Part shown: positions 38,802 through 48,032 of the stretch, piece after piece
How the letters are laid out: each line of letters begins with the position of its first letter
Position numbering within the stretch: the first letter of the stretch is position 1
From: CAVZAB01 sp963773155
GTDB taxonomy: Bacteria > Pseudomonadota > Alphaproteobacteria > Rhizobiales > Beijerinckiaceae
Direction: 5' to 3'
Assembly (NCBI GenBank): GCA_963773155.1
Contig: CAVZAB010000007.1
Location: 27,902-91,901 of the forward strand
Length of the DNA: 64,000 nucleotides
Made by a program: the position numbers and the translations under genes
Notes under the pieces: model-generated
Databases searched by the model: none
What the model was told of the DNA's origin: nothing
What the model saw: only the letters and a program-made list of their open reading frames with translations

Positions 38802-39726
38802 TCACCGATCCGGAACGAAGGGCGTGCCGAGAGCCGCCGGCGCCGCCGTCCCGCGGCGGTCCCAAATCGAAAGCGCCACGAGGGCGGCAATCGTCGCGAA
38901 ATAGGGGATCGCCGACATCGCCTGGGCCGGCAAGGGAAGGCCGAGCAATTGTGCGTGCAATTGCCCGGCCGTCGCGCCGCCAAACAACAATGCGCCGGCG
39001 ACCAAACGCCATGGCCGCCACGAAGCAGAAGACAACCAAGGCGAGCGCGATCCAGCCGCGCCCGGCGGTCATGCCCGGCGACCAGAAGGGTGTGTAGACC
39101 AGCGAGATATAGGCGCCGGCAAGCCCGGCACAGGCGCCGCCGAATAGCGTTGCGAGAAACCGCACACGGCGCACGGGAATGCCGAGCGCATGGGCGGAGG
39201 CGTGATTATCGCCGACCGCGCGCAGCGTCAGGCCGGCCCGGGTCCGCGCCAGGAACCAGGCAATAACGGCGACCAGTATGAGGGCGAAATAGACGAAAAG
39301 ATCTTCGCCAAACAGCACTTTGCCGACGAGCGGAATTTCCGACAGAGCCGGCAGGTGCAACTGCCCGGCGCCCTCGCGCTTGAGCCCGACGAACGGCGCC
39401 CCGGCGAGACCCGACAGGCCGACGCCGAGAATGGTAAGGGCGAGGCCTGTGGCGACCTGATTGGTCGCCAAACCAATGACGAGACAGGCGAAAAGGCCGG
39501 CTAGTGCCATCCCCGCGGCAATCCCGGCCAGGGCGCCGATCAATGTCGAATTGCTTTCATAGGCGGCAGCAAAGCCGATCGCCGCGCCGACGATCATCAT
39601 GCCTTCGACGCCAAGATTGAGAATGCCGGAACGTTCGACGACAAGTTCGCCGATTGCCGCGATGATCAGCGGGGTTGCCGCGGTGACGACGCTGATCAGG
39701 ACAAATTGGATCGTGTCGGAATTCAC
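38802..39726 (-). CDS. ABC transporter permease (nucleoside-type importer), C-terminus frameshifted
   Basis: A permease of about 308 residues with around eight helices, including ELVVERSGILNLGVEGMMI, the hallmark of BMP-linked permeases (NupQ/YufQ group), and GGACAGLAGAYISLVYTPFW. The frame changes near 39020 (an extra T in the VVF-ASW region). Downstream sequence continues as SWRPWRLVAGALLFGG and ends at 38802 with a typical final helix. Without the correction the frame would run to 38686 as improbable Arg/Pro/Gly-rich sequence. The ATG overlaps the preceding permease stop by 4 bases. Confidence 0.88.
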
Positions 39727-40796
39727 CGCCCTCTCCCGCTAACGAAACGAACATGATAGCGGGTGAAAACGTCGGCCGCGAGCACACACATCAAGAGGAT
39801 GCCCTGGAATGCCTTGGTCATGTCGAGCGGCAGCTTGAGATCGATTTGCGCCGCCTCGCCGCCGATATAGGTGAGCGCGAGGACAAGGCCGGCGAGCAGG
39901 ATGCCGAACGGCGACAGGCGGCCCAGAAAGGCAACGGTGATCGCCGTAAAGCCGTAACCCGGCGAAATCGAGGGCTGCAATTGCCCGATCTGGCCGCTGA
40001 CCTCGCTGATGCCGGCAAGACCCGCCGCGGCACCCGATATGGCAAAAACCGCGAGGGTCAACCGTCGGTCGTCGAAACCGGCAAACCGGGCGGCGCGCGG
40101 TGCGTTGCCGACGAGACGCACTTTGAAGCCGAACAGGGTTCGCGACAGGACAATGGCCGCGGCCACGACCGCCAGCAGCGTCACGACGACACCGAAATGC
40201 AGCCGCCCGCCTTGGACAAGCAGCGGCAATGTCGCGTCCTCGTCGAAATTGACCGTGACCGGGAAGTTGAACCCCTTTGGATCGCGCCAAGGGCCGCGCA
40301 CCATATAGTCCAGGGTCAGTTCGGCGACATAAACGAGCATCAGCGAGGTCAGGATCTCGGAGACCCCGAGCCAGACCCGCAACACGGCCGGAATCATCGC
40401 GTAGGCAAGCCCGCCGAGCGCCCCCAGAAGCAACATGGCCGGCAGAATCCAGCGCCCGCCCTCGCCGCCCTGGGTGGCAATGCCGAGCCAGCCGCCGATC
40501 AGGCCGCCGAAGATGAATTGACCCTCGGCTCCGATATTCCACAAATTGGCGCGAAAGCAGAAGGACAGGCCGAGCGCAATCAGCACCAGGGGCGAGGCCT
40601 TGACCGCCAATTCCTGCAGCGACCAACCCTGAGTCAAAGGATCGACGAAATAAACTTCAAAGGCCCGCAGCGGCGGCTTGCCCAACAGGGCTATCACCAG
40701 GCCGCCAGTCGCCATGGCAAACCCGAGCGCAGCAATCGGGGCAAGGACCTCGAGCCAGGCTTGGCGTCCGCGCCGTGGTTCGAGATCAATGCGCAT
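39723..40796 (-). CDS. ABC transporter permease (nucleoside-type importer)
   Basis: A 357-residue inner-membrane protein with about nine helices and the family segment FRANLWNIGAEGQFIFGGL, as in NupP/YufP-like permeases paired with BMP-family binding proteins. The EAA-like loop is GLAGISEVSGQIG. It overlaps the ATPase gene by 11 bases and the second permease gene by 4, so the three are co-transcribed and translationally linked. Confidence 0.93.
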   Translation of the reverse strand: MRIDLEPRRGRQAWLEVLAPIAALGFAMATGGLVIALLGKPPLRAFEVYFVDPLTQGWSLQELAVKASPLVLIALGLSFCFRANLWNIGAEGQFIFGGLIGGWLGIATQGGEGGRWILPAMLLLGALGGLAYAMIPAVLRVWLGVSEILTSLMLVYVAELTLDYMVRGPWRDPKGFNFPVTVNFDEDATLPLLVQGGRLHFGVVVTLLAVVAAAIVLSRTLFGFKVRLVGNAPRAARFAGFDDRRLTLAVFAISGAAAGLAGISEVSGQIGQLQPSISPGYGFTAITVAFLGRLSPFGILLAGLVLALTYIGGEAAQIDLKLPLDMTKAFQGILLMCVLAADVFTRYHVRFVSGRGR

Positions 40797-42318
40797 GGCT
40801 CTGGGCCCCTCCCATCAGCAAACCGATTTCCTCGCGGCTCAGATCGCGCACCGGGTGCGAGGGCGACAATCGGCCGTCGTGGATGACGGCAATCCGATCG
40901 GCGATTTCGAACAATTCGTCGAGATCCTGACTGATCACGACGACCGCGGCGCCGCGCGCCGACAAATCGACAATGGCCTGGCGGATCGCGGCGGAGGCGG
41001 CCGCATCGACGCCCCAGGTCGGCTGGTTGACGACGAAGACGGCAGGTTCGCGAAGCATTTCGCGGCCGACCACGAATTTTTGCAGATTGCCGCCCGAGAG
41101 GGTTCGCGCGAGAGGGTCGGCGCCGGCCTTGCGGACGTCGAACGTGGTTACGATCTGATCAGAAAGCAGCCGCGCGGCCTTGCGCAGGAGGAAACCCATC
41201 CGGATCAGACCGCCGGTCGCGTTGCGCGAGAGAATGGCGTTTTCCGACAGAGTGAAGTCCGGCGCCGCGGCATGGCCGTTGCGTTCCTCGGGCACGAAGG
41301 CGGCCTGGCAGCGCCGCCGCGCGGTGATGCCCTTGGCGCCGAGCGGTGCGGCGTCGATCAGGATTCGCTCCTCGGCATCGGCCTTTTCCTCGCCGCTCAA
41401 CGCGGCGAACAATTCCGACTGGCCGTTGCCGGCAATTCCGGCAATTCCGAAGACTTCGCCACCTCGCACCGAAAACGAAATGTCGGCAAGGGCGGTCCCG
41501 TGCATCTGCGGCGAAGGCATGGCGAGATGTTGCACCACAAGTCGGTCGACGCCGGCCGGATGGGCCGGTGCGGGCTTTACCTCCTTAACCTGCGCGCCGA
41601 CCATCAGCGCTGCCAGCGAACGGGCGCTTTCCTGCCGCGGATCGCAGGTGGCGACGACTTTGCCCATGCGCAAGATCGTCGCCCGGTCGCACAGGCGCTT
41701 CACCTCGTCGAGCCGGTGCGAAATATACAAAAGCGCTCGACCCTCGCCGCGCAGCCGCTCAAGCGTCACAAACAGCCGATCGGCCTCCTGCGGTGTCAGC
41801 ACCGAGGTCGGTTCATCGAGGATCAAAAGCTTGGGGTCCTGCAGCAGGCAGCGGGCGATTTCAATGCGCTGGCGTTCGCCGGCCGACAGCGTCCAAACCG
41901 GCCTTGCCGCCTCGAGTTCGATTCCATACCGCTCGGCAACGCCCGCAATGCGCGCCGGCAAACTGTCGAGCCGCTCGCTCTGCGGCAGTACCAGCGCGAT
42001 ATTGTCGGCGACCGTCAGATTTTCGAATAGGGAAAAATGCTGGAACACCATACCAATCCCGAGGCTGCGAGCCGCCTCGGGATTGGCCAGTTGAACTGGC
42101 CGCTTCTCGAACAGAATGGTTCCCTCGCTGGGTTCGAGGAGACCATAGAGAATTTTCACCAAGGTCGATTTGCCTGCCCCATTTTCGCCGAGCAGCGCGT
42201 GAATCTCGCCTTTCGCCAGATCAAGGCTGATAGCGTCATTGGCGACGAAGGTCCCAAAGCGCTTGACGATCCCCTGCAAGCTAACCAGCGGCGTCCCGGT
42301 CTGGTCGGGGCCGGTCAC
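40786..42318 (-). CDS. ABC transporter ATP-binding protein with two ATPase domains (nucleoside/sugar type)
   Basis: A 510-residue tandem ATPase. Domain 1 has Walker A GENGAGKST, signature LSAGERQRIEIARCL and Walker B LLILDEPTSVLTP. Domain 2 has a degenerate Walker A (GIAGNGQSE), signature LSGGNLQKFVVGREM and PAVFVVNQPTWGVDAAA, where the Walker B Asp-Glu is replaced, as usual in the second domain of this class. This layout is shared by ribose and nucleoside importers. It overlaps the quinone oxidoreductase gene by 4 bases. Confidence 0.93.
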   Translation of the reverse strand: MTGPDQTGTPLVSLQGIVKRFGTFVANDAISLDLAKGEIHALLGENGAGKSTLVKILYGLLEPSEGTILFEKRPVQLANPEAARSLGIGMVFQHFSLFENLTVADNIALVLPQSERLDSLPARIAGVAERYGIELEAARPVWTLSAGERQRIEIARCLLQDPKLLILDEPTSVLTPQEADRLFVTLERLRGEGRALLYISHRLDEVKRLCDRATILRMGKVVATCDPRQESARSLAALMVGAQVKEVKPAPAHPAGVDRLVVQHLAMPSPQMHGTALADISFSVRGGEVFGIAGIAGNGQSELFAALSGEEKADAEERILIDAAPLGAKGITARRRCQAAFVPEERNGHAAAPDFTLSENAILSRNATGGLIRMGFLLRKAARLLSDQIVTTFDVRKAGADPLARTLSGGNLQKFVVGREMLREPAVFVVNQPTWGVDAAASAAIRQAIVDLSARGAAVVVISQDLDELFEIADRIAVIHDGRLSPSHPVRDLSREEIGLLMGGAQSHAH

Positions 42319-43286
42319 GGCACCAACACGGTGACGCCGCTTGTTTCGCGGGCCTCGAGAGCGCGGTGCGCCTTGGCGGCGTCGGCCAGCGGGTAGCGAG
42401 CATGGATCGGAATCTTGACCGCACCAGAATTGATCGCCCGGATCAGCTCGCGGCTCATGGTGCGTAGCCTGTCTGGCGTGCCAGCATAGGTGAACAGCGT
42501 CGGCCGCGTCGCAAACAGCGAGCCCTTCTGCGACAGCAGCCCGAGATTGAAGGCATCAATGGGACCGGAGGCGGAACCAAAGCTGACGAACAAGCCGAGC
42601 GGCTTCAGACAATCAAGCGACCCTGGAAATGTCGCCTTGCCGACCCCGTCGTAGACGACGTCGCAAAGTTTGCCCTTGGTCAAGGTCTTAACGGCGGCGG
42701 CGAAATCCTCAGTGCGGTAGAAAATGACATGTTTGGCGCCGGCCTTCTTGGCAAGTTTGGCCTTTTCTTCCGAACCGACGGTACCGATGACCGTCGCCCC
42801 GAGCGCCCGGCCCCATTGGCACAGGATCAGGCCTACACCGCCGGCCGCGGCATGGACCAGAATCGTGTGGCCTGGCTTGACCCGGAATGTTTGGCGCAGA
42901 AGATATTGCGCGGTCAGGCCCTTCAGCATCATGGCCGCACCGGTCTCGTAGGAAATCGACTTCGGCAGCTTGATGAGGCGATCGGCGGCGATCAGTCGTT
43001 CCTTGGCATAGGCGCCGAGCGCCGTGCCATAGGCGACCCGATCGCCTGGCTTGAATTCCTTGACCCCTCGCCCGACCGCAATCACGTCGCCGGCGCCTTC
43101 GCTGCCGGGCACAAACGGCAAGGTCTGCGGATAGAGGCCGGAGCGCTGATAAACATCAATATAGTTGAGCCCAATGGCTTTTTGGCTGAGGTGAACCTGG
43201 CCCGGACCTGGCTTGCCAATGCTCTCCTCTTCGAGCCCGAGCACTTCGGGCCCGCCATGGGCGTGAATGCGGACGACTTCGCTCAT
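42315..43286 (-). CDS. NADPH:quinone oxidoreductase (zinc-free MDR family)
   Basis: A 323-residue medium-chain reductase. N-terminal GroES-like part with GLNYIDVYQRSGLYP (the hallmark of QorA-type proteins) and PFVPGSEGAGDVIAVG, then a Rossmann domain with HAAAGGVGLILCQWGRALG. The Cys and Glu ligands for catalytic zinc are absent, as expected. The ATG at 43286 follows GGAGGGGG. It probably reduces quinones or reactive alkenals. Its role in the importer operon is not evident. Confidence 0.92.
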   Translation of the reverse strand: MSEVVRIHAHGGPEVLGLEEESIGKPGPGQVHLSQKAIGLNYIDVYQRSGLYPQTLPFVPGSEGAGDVIAVGRGVKEFKPGDRVAYGTALGAYAKERLIAADRLIKLPKSISYETGAAMMLKGLTAQYLLRQTFRVKPGHTILVHAAAGGVGLILCQWGRALGATVIGTVGSEEKAKLAKKAGAKHVIFYRTEDFAAAVKTLTKGKLCDVVYDGVGKATFPGSLDCLKPLGLFVSFGSASGPIDAFNLGLLSQKGSLFATRPTLFTYAGTPDRLRTMSRELIRAINSGAVKIPIHARYPLADAAKAHRALEARETSGVTVLVP

Positions 43287-43357
43287 GATCCCCCTCCCCT
43301 TTTCTCTGACTCTGCCATCATAGGTGCGCCAAGGCCGCGCGCAATGGTTGTCAAGCG

Positions 43358-44077
43358 TCAACGCCCCTTGTGCCGGCGCCGCGTCGCTACGTGGTAGGCC
43401 TCGATCGCCGCGGCAAAGGCCATGGCAAAATAAATATAGCCGCGCGGCAGGTGAAAGCCGCAGCCGTCAGCGATCAGCGATGTGCCGATCAGGATCAGGA
43501 AGGCAAGCGCTAACGCCTTGGTCGTGGGATGAGCCTTGATGAAACGGGCGATTGTGCCGGACGCCAGAAACATGATCAGCATCGACAGGACGATCGCCAG
43601 GATCATCACCGGAAGTTGCTGGGCCATGCCAATCGCGGTGACGATTGAATCGATCGAGAAGATAAAATCGATGAGCGCGATCTGGACAATAACGGCGCCA
43701 AAGACCCGTGGTGCCGGCGGCGGCGGCTCGCCGCCGGCCTCCTCGATGTCGCGATGCAGTTCATGGGTGGCCTTCCAGACCAGAAACAGGCCGCCGGCAA
43801 TCAGGATCAGATCGCGCCAGGAGAACGGCTCCGCAAAGAAAGTGAAGACCGGCTCGGTGAGGCCGATGATCCAGGACAAGAGGGCCAGCATCCCGACGCG
43901 GAACAGGAAGGCTAGCATTAGTCCGATCGCCCGCGCATTGCGCGCCGCGTTGTTCGGCAACCGGGCGACGAGCACCGAAATGAACACGACATTGTCAATG
44001 CCGAGCACCACCTCCATGACGGTCAGCGTCGCCAGTGCCGCCCAGGCGCTTGGGTCGTAGAGCCAATGTTGGATCAT
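43358..44077 (-). CDS. TerC-family integral membrane protein
   Basis: A 239-residue membrane protein with seven helices. It carries the TerC motifs EVVLGIDNVVFISVL near the N-terminus and ALIDFIFSIDSIVTAIGM in the second half, where Asp residues within helices are thought to bind metal (manganese or other). Related to tellurite-resistance TerC and Alx/MeeF-type manganese exporters, many of which help metallate secreted enzymes. The ATG overlaps the pcs stop by 4 bases; a longer in-frame start would run through the upstream gene. Confidence 0.92.
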   Translation of the reverse strand: MIQHWLYDPSAWAALATLTVMEVVLGIDNVVFISVLVARLPNNAARNARAIGLMLAFLFRVGMLALLSWIIGLTEPVFTFFAEPFSWRDLILIAGGLFLVWKATHELHRDIEEAGGEPPPPAPRVFGAVIVQIALIDFIFSIDSIVTAIGMAQQLPVMILAIVLSMLIMFLASGTIARFIKAHPTTKALALAFLILIGTSLIADGCGFHLPRGYIYFAMAFAAAIEAYHVATRRRHKGR

Positions 44078-44817
44078 TCGCGATCCGTCTCCGCCGCATC
44101 CTCCGCCCAAGGCGAATGGCGCATCAGCGGAAGTGCCAGAAAGTACAGGCCTGTTGCGACGAGACCCAGTTTGACCACAATGCCGGCGACCAGGCCGCTG
44201 GCGACCGCAATCCCGGCAAAGACCAGCCAGGCCATGGTTACGACAACGGTGACATTGCGTAGCCGCTCGACGCGCAACGGATGAACGAAGACCAGCGGCG
44301 CAAACATCAGCATCGTTGCCAGCAACAACAGCGCGGCATTGACCAGGCCCGGCAGTCGAAAGATGAACAAATAAAGTGCGAGTACGTTGAATATTGCCGG
44401 AAAGCCGCGAAACCATAGATCCGGTGTTTTCATCCGGCTGTCCGCAAAATAGAGGGCCGAGGCGACGGTGATTACCAGCCCGATCCAGAACGACAGGGGT
44501 GCTGGGATAAGGTCAGAGCGCCAAAGGGCGACGACCGGCACGATGACGTACGTTAGAAAATCGACGACAAGGTCAAGGACCACACCGTCGATATAGGCGG
44601 CGGTCTCGGTCACCCGAGCCGCCCGGGCCAGCGTCCCGTCGATGCCATCGATGAATAGTGCCACGCCCAGCCAGGCAAAGGTCATGGTGAAATCGCCTTC
44701 GATCGCGGCTTTCAGAGCGAGCACGGCGGTTGCCGCGCCGGAGGCGGTCAGCACATGGACTGACAATCCAAAGGCCCGGCGGGCGCGCAGACTTGGTTTC
44801 GACGGCGCTTGCCTCAT
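44074..44817 (-). CDS. pcs: Phosphatidylcholine synthase (Pcs)
   Basis: A 247-residue CDP-alcohol phosphotransferase with about eight helices. The signature reads DGIDGTLARAARVTE followed by DGVVLDLVVDFLTYV, with the four Asp of the D-G-x2-A-R-x8-G-x3-D-x3-D type motif in a form typical of Pcs. Reaction: CDP-diacylglycerol plus choline to phosphatidylcholine, in the inner membrane. Pcs is found mainly in alphaproteobacteria and other host- or soil-associated bacteria. The ATG at 44817 follows AGGAAG. It is the first gene of a probable pcs-terC-qor-importer operon and is divergent from the UbiH-type gene. Confidence 0.93.
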   Translation of the reverse strand: MRQAPSKPSLRARRAFGLSVHVLTASGAATAVLALKAAIEGDFTMTFAWLGVALFIDGIDGTLARAARVTETAAYIDGVVLDLVVDFLTYVIVPVVALWRSDLIPAPLSFWIGLVITVASALYFADSRMKTPDLWFRGFPAIFNVLALYLFIFRLPGLVNAALLLLATMLMFAPLVFVHPLRVERLRNVTVVVTMAWLVFAGIAVASGLVAGIVVKLGLVATGLYFLALPLMRHSPWAEDAAETDRE

Positions 44818-45044
44818 TATTCTTCCTGGAAAATCGGCCTGCCGCGCCGGCGTCACGATTCTGCGCCGGCCGAGAAAAGCATGCTCGGGCCGAGCCGGCA
44901 ATCCAGGGGCTGCGCTGAATAGCCCTCTGGCCAGTTCCGGCGCTTCGGGCTAGGTGAAGGCTAAGCGCACAAGGATCGCGCTTGTAACCCGGCCGTCGCC
45001 GGTTCCGTGATGCGCCGGGCAACCAGCGCCCAGAGAAAGATGTC

Positions 45045-46286
45045 ATGCCGCGCAAGCCTGCCGCGCTCGAACGAGCAACCGCGAGTGATGTGCTGGTCGT
45101 CGGCGCCGGGGCGAGCGGGCTTGCCTGCGCCCTCGCCTTGCATCGGCAGGGCCTGCGGGTCGCGCTTGTCGGGCGGATCGAGACGCCAAGCCCCGGGCGC
45201 ACCGTAGCCCTTCTCGACGGCTCGGTGCGGTTTTTTCGGGCGTTGCAGCTATGGCCGCAATTGTCCCTCCACGCCGCGCCGCTGGCGACGATGCGGCTAG
45301 TTGACGATACCGATTCGCTGTTTCGCCCGCCGCCGGTTGCGTTCAATGCCGCCGAGATTGGGCTTGAAGCCTTCGGCTGGAACATCGAGAACCACGACCT
45401 GCTGGCAATCCTTGCCGAAGCGGTCGCGGCGGCCGGCATTCGTCTGATCGACACCAGAATCGAAGCTTTGAGGCTCGCCGCAGACGGCGCAATCGCGATC
45501 GGCACCGACGGTTCGAGGCATGGCGCCGGGCTGATCGTTGCGGCCGATGGGGCTGCCTCCGCAACCCGCGCTGCCGCCGGCATTGCGGTGCGCCAATGGC
45601 GCTATCCCCAGGTTGGCCTGACCGCACTCCTCGAGCATAGCCGGCCACACGCCGACACTTCGACCGAATTGCACACCAGACACGGTCCCTTCACCCTGGT
45701 GCCGCTGCTGGCGCGAGCCGGCGCGCCGCACCGCTCAAGCCTGGTTTGGCTGACCGAGCCGCGCCGCGCCCGAGCGCTGCAGGCCCTCGATTCCGCTCGG
45801 CTGGCGTTCGAAATCGAGCGCCAGGGCCATTCTATCCTGGGGAAGATGCGCCTGGAAACCGGGCTCGGGGCGCTCGCCATGCGCGGGCTCGTCGCCGAAC
45901 GGATCGTCGCGCAAAGGCTCGCCCTTGTCGGCGAGGCAGCGCATGTCTTTCCGCCAATCGCCGCCCAGGGGCTCAATCTCGGCCTACGCGACATTGCTCA
46001 TCTTGCCGATTCCCTGGCCGGCTGTTGCGATGCCGGTGCCGCGGCGGGGCTTGCGAATTACGAATCCCGGCGCCAGCGCGACATTGCTCTGCGCACTGCC
46101 GCCGTCGATTTTCTGAATCGCTCTTTGCTAAGCGACCTCTTGCCGGCCGACTTCCTGCGCGGCGCCGGCCTTCTGGCCATCTCCGCCATCGGGCCGCTTC
46201 GCCGGGCCGTCATGCGCAGCGGCGTCATGCCCGGCGAACCTCAGCCACGTCTGATGCGGCCTGGATCCGGCCTTGCCGGCGCTTGA
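45045..46286 (+). CDS. FAD-dependent hydroxylase of the UbiH/UbiF/COQ6 family
   Basis: A 413-residue flavoprotein monooxygenase. Dinucleotide-binding motif VVGAGASGLACALAL, middle motif VAADGAASATR and the UbiH-family C-terminal motif LVGEAAHVFPPIAAQGLNLG. It would hydroxylate a ring carbon in ubiquinone biosynthesis. Alphaproteobacteria may have one or several of these, so the position cannot be told. ATG 45045 gives a short N-terminus before the FAD motif. 36 bases upstream of the acyltransferase gene. Confidence 0.92.
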   Translation: MPRKPAALERATASDVLVVGAGASGLACALALHRQGLRVALVGRIETPSPGRTVALLDGSVRFFRALQLWPQLSLHAAPLATMRLVDDTDSLFRPPPVAFNAAEIGLEAFGWNIENHDLLAILAEAVAAAGIRLIDTRIEALRLAADGAIAIGTDGSRHGAGLIVAADGAASATRAAAGIAVRQWRYPQVGLTALLEHSRPHADTSTELHTRHGPFTLVPLLARAGAPHRSSLVWLTEPRRARALQALDSARLAFEIERQGHSILGKMRLETGLGALAMRGLVAERIVAQRLALVGEAAHVFPPIAAQGLNLGLRDIAHLADSLAGCCDAGAAAGLANYESRRQRDIALRTAAVDFLNRSLLSDLLPADFLRGAGLLAISAIGPLRRAVMRSGVMPGEPQPRLMRPGSGLAGA

Positions 46287-46322
46287 CGCGCGCGCCCTGC
46301 CGGGCAATCAAGGCGGCCCATT

Positions 46323-47214
46323 ATGGCCAACCGTACTCAGGACATGCCGCTGATTTGCCAGCTGCGCTACCGGGCCGAATATTTCGGCTTCCGGCTCGTC
46401 GGCTTTGGTCTTGCCTCCTTGCCAATCGAGACCGCGGCCGCCGTGTCGGGCAAGGTCTGGCGCTGGGTGGCGCCTCACCTGTCGCGCCACAAACGCGCGC
46501 TTGCGCATCTCGCTCTGGCCTTGCCCGAGTGCCCTCAAGGCGATCGCGAGCGTATTGCCGGGGATATGTGGGAGAATCTCGGCCGCACTTTCGCCGAAAT
46601 CCTTCCACCTCGGTGAACTTGCCCGCGGTGAACGGATCGCCTTTGCCGACCCCGCCAAGGCCGAGGCGATGGGCAAGGCCTATCGCAAGGCGATTGTCTG
46701 CTCATCGCATATCGGCAATTGGGAGCTTGCCATTGTCGCCGCAATACGCCTTGGCCTGAAACCGGCCGGGGTCTACCAGAAGATCAAGAATCCCTTTGTC
46801 GATTCCTACGTGACCCGAACCCGCCAGCCGCTCTATCCCGGCGGGCTGCACGAAAAGGGCAAGGAGGCGGCCCGCCATCTCGTCCGCTACGCGCGCAACG
46901 GCGGCACCGTGGCGCTCTTGGCCGACCTGCGTGAAAACCGCTCGATCACTGTCCCCTTCTTCCGTCATCCGGCCCGCTCGACCACCTTTCCGGCGACCCT
47001 CGCCCGCACTCTCGGGCTGCCACTTCTGGTCGGCGTCGCAGTCCGCGAACCGGGCACCCGATTCCGTTTCGAGATCGAGGAAATCGGCGTTCCGGTGACT
47101 GCCGACAAACACGCCGATATTGCTGCGGCGACCGCGGCACTGCAAGCCTGCTTTGAGCGCCAGATCCGCGCCCATCCCGAGCAATGGATGTGGGCACATC
47201 GGCGCTGGGACTGA
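46323..47214 (+). CDS. Lipid A-type (lauroyl/LpxL family) acyltransferase, one apparent frameshift
   Basis: An LPLAT-family enzyme of about 296 residues if one base is removed near 46600. The first part reads RALAHLALALPECPQGDRER and GDMWENLGRTFAEIL. An extra C in CTTCCACCTC then shifts the frame, and the second part continues HLGELARGERIAFAD, with the catalytic H-x4-E in SSHIGNWEL, LADLRENRSITVPFF and a C-terminal PEQWMWAHRRWD. All are HtrB/LpxL hallmarks. It would transfer a secondary acyl chain to lipid A at the inner membrane. The frameshift resembles others in the window and is probably an error. xthA starts 30 bases after it. Confidence 0.88.
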
Positions 47215-47243
47215 TAGGCTGCGGCCAACAAGGAAGGCTCACA

Positions 47244-48032
47244 TTGCGCATCGCGACCTGGAACGTCAATTCGATCAGACAGCGCGTCGACCATCTGATC
47301 GCCTATCTTGCCGAGACGAAGCCCGATGTCGTCTGCTTGCAGGAGTTGAAATGTCTCGATGATGCCTTCCCGCGCGCAGAAGTCGAAGCTGCCGGCTATA
47401 CGGTCGCTTTGCATGGTCAGAAGACATTCAATGGTGTCGCCATTCTGTCGCGCTTCCCGATGGAAGTGACGCGTGGCCTGCCGGGCAATGCCATGGATGA
47501 TGCCGCCCGCTATATCGAGGCAGTGATTTCGACAAGAACGGGCGTCCTGCGGGTGGCCTCGCTCTATGCGCCGAATGGCAATCCGCCGGACAGCGAAAAA
47601 TACACATACAAGCTCGCCTGGATGGATCGGCTGATCGCCCATGCGCGCGAACTTCTGAGCCACGAGGAACCGATGGTGCTGGCTGGCGACTACAACGTCA
47701 TACCGGACAATGCCGATGTCCATGACCCCCTGCTCTGGGCCAAGGATGCGCTCTTTTTGCCCTCAACGCGGGCCAAGTTCCAGGCGCTGATAAACCTCGG
47801 CCTGACCGATGCCCTGCGGGCTGCGACCGACGCGCCTGGCCTCTACACGTTCTGGGACTACCAGGCCGGCGCATGGCCCAAGAACAACGGCATCCGGATC
47901 GACCATTTGCTGTTGTCGCCGCAAGCCACCGACCTTTTGCGCAGCGTCAGCATCGACAAGGCCATGCGCGGCCGTGAACGGCCCTCCGACCACGTTGCGG
48001 TGCGGCTCGATCTTGATGTCGCCTTGCCCTAA
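47244..48032 (+). CDS. xthA: Exodeoxyribonuclease III (XthA)
   Basis: A 262-residue AP endonuclease of the exonuclease III family. Motifs in order: RIATWNVNSI, VVCLQELKC, LAGDYNVIPDNADVHDP, KNNGIRIDHLLLS and a final PSDHVAV, providing the metal-binding Asn, Glu, Asp and His. It acts in base excision repair. The start is a TTG at 47244, seven bases after AAGGAAGG; this places RIATWN at the N-terminus as in homologues. Its stop overlaps the convergent FecR gene. Confidence 0.95.
   Translation: MRIATWNVNSIRQRVDHLIAYLAETKPDVVCLQELKCLDDAFPRAEVEAAGYTVALHGQKTFNGVAILSRFPMEVTRGLPGNAMDDAARYIEAVISTRTGVLRVASLYAPNGNPPDSEKYTYKLAWMDRLIAHARELLSHEEPMVLAGDYNVIPDNADVHDPLLWAKDALFLPSTRAKFQALINLGLTDALRAATDAPGLYTFWDYQAGAWPKNNGIRIDHLLLSPQATDLLRSVSIDKAMRGRERPSDHVAVRLDLDVALP

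Noticed and set aside
40009..40516. Plus-strand frames opposite the ABC permease gene
   Set aside because: Shadows of a transmembrane coding sequence.
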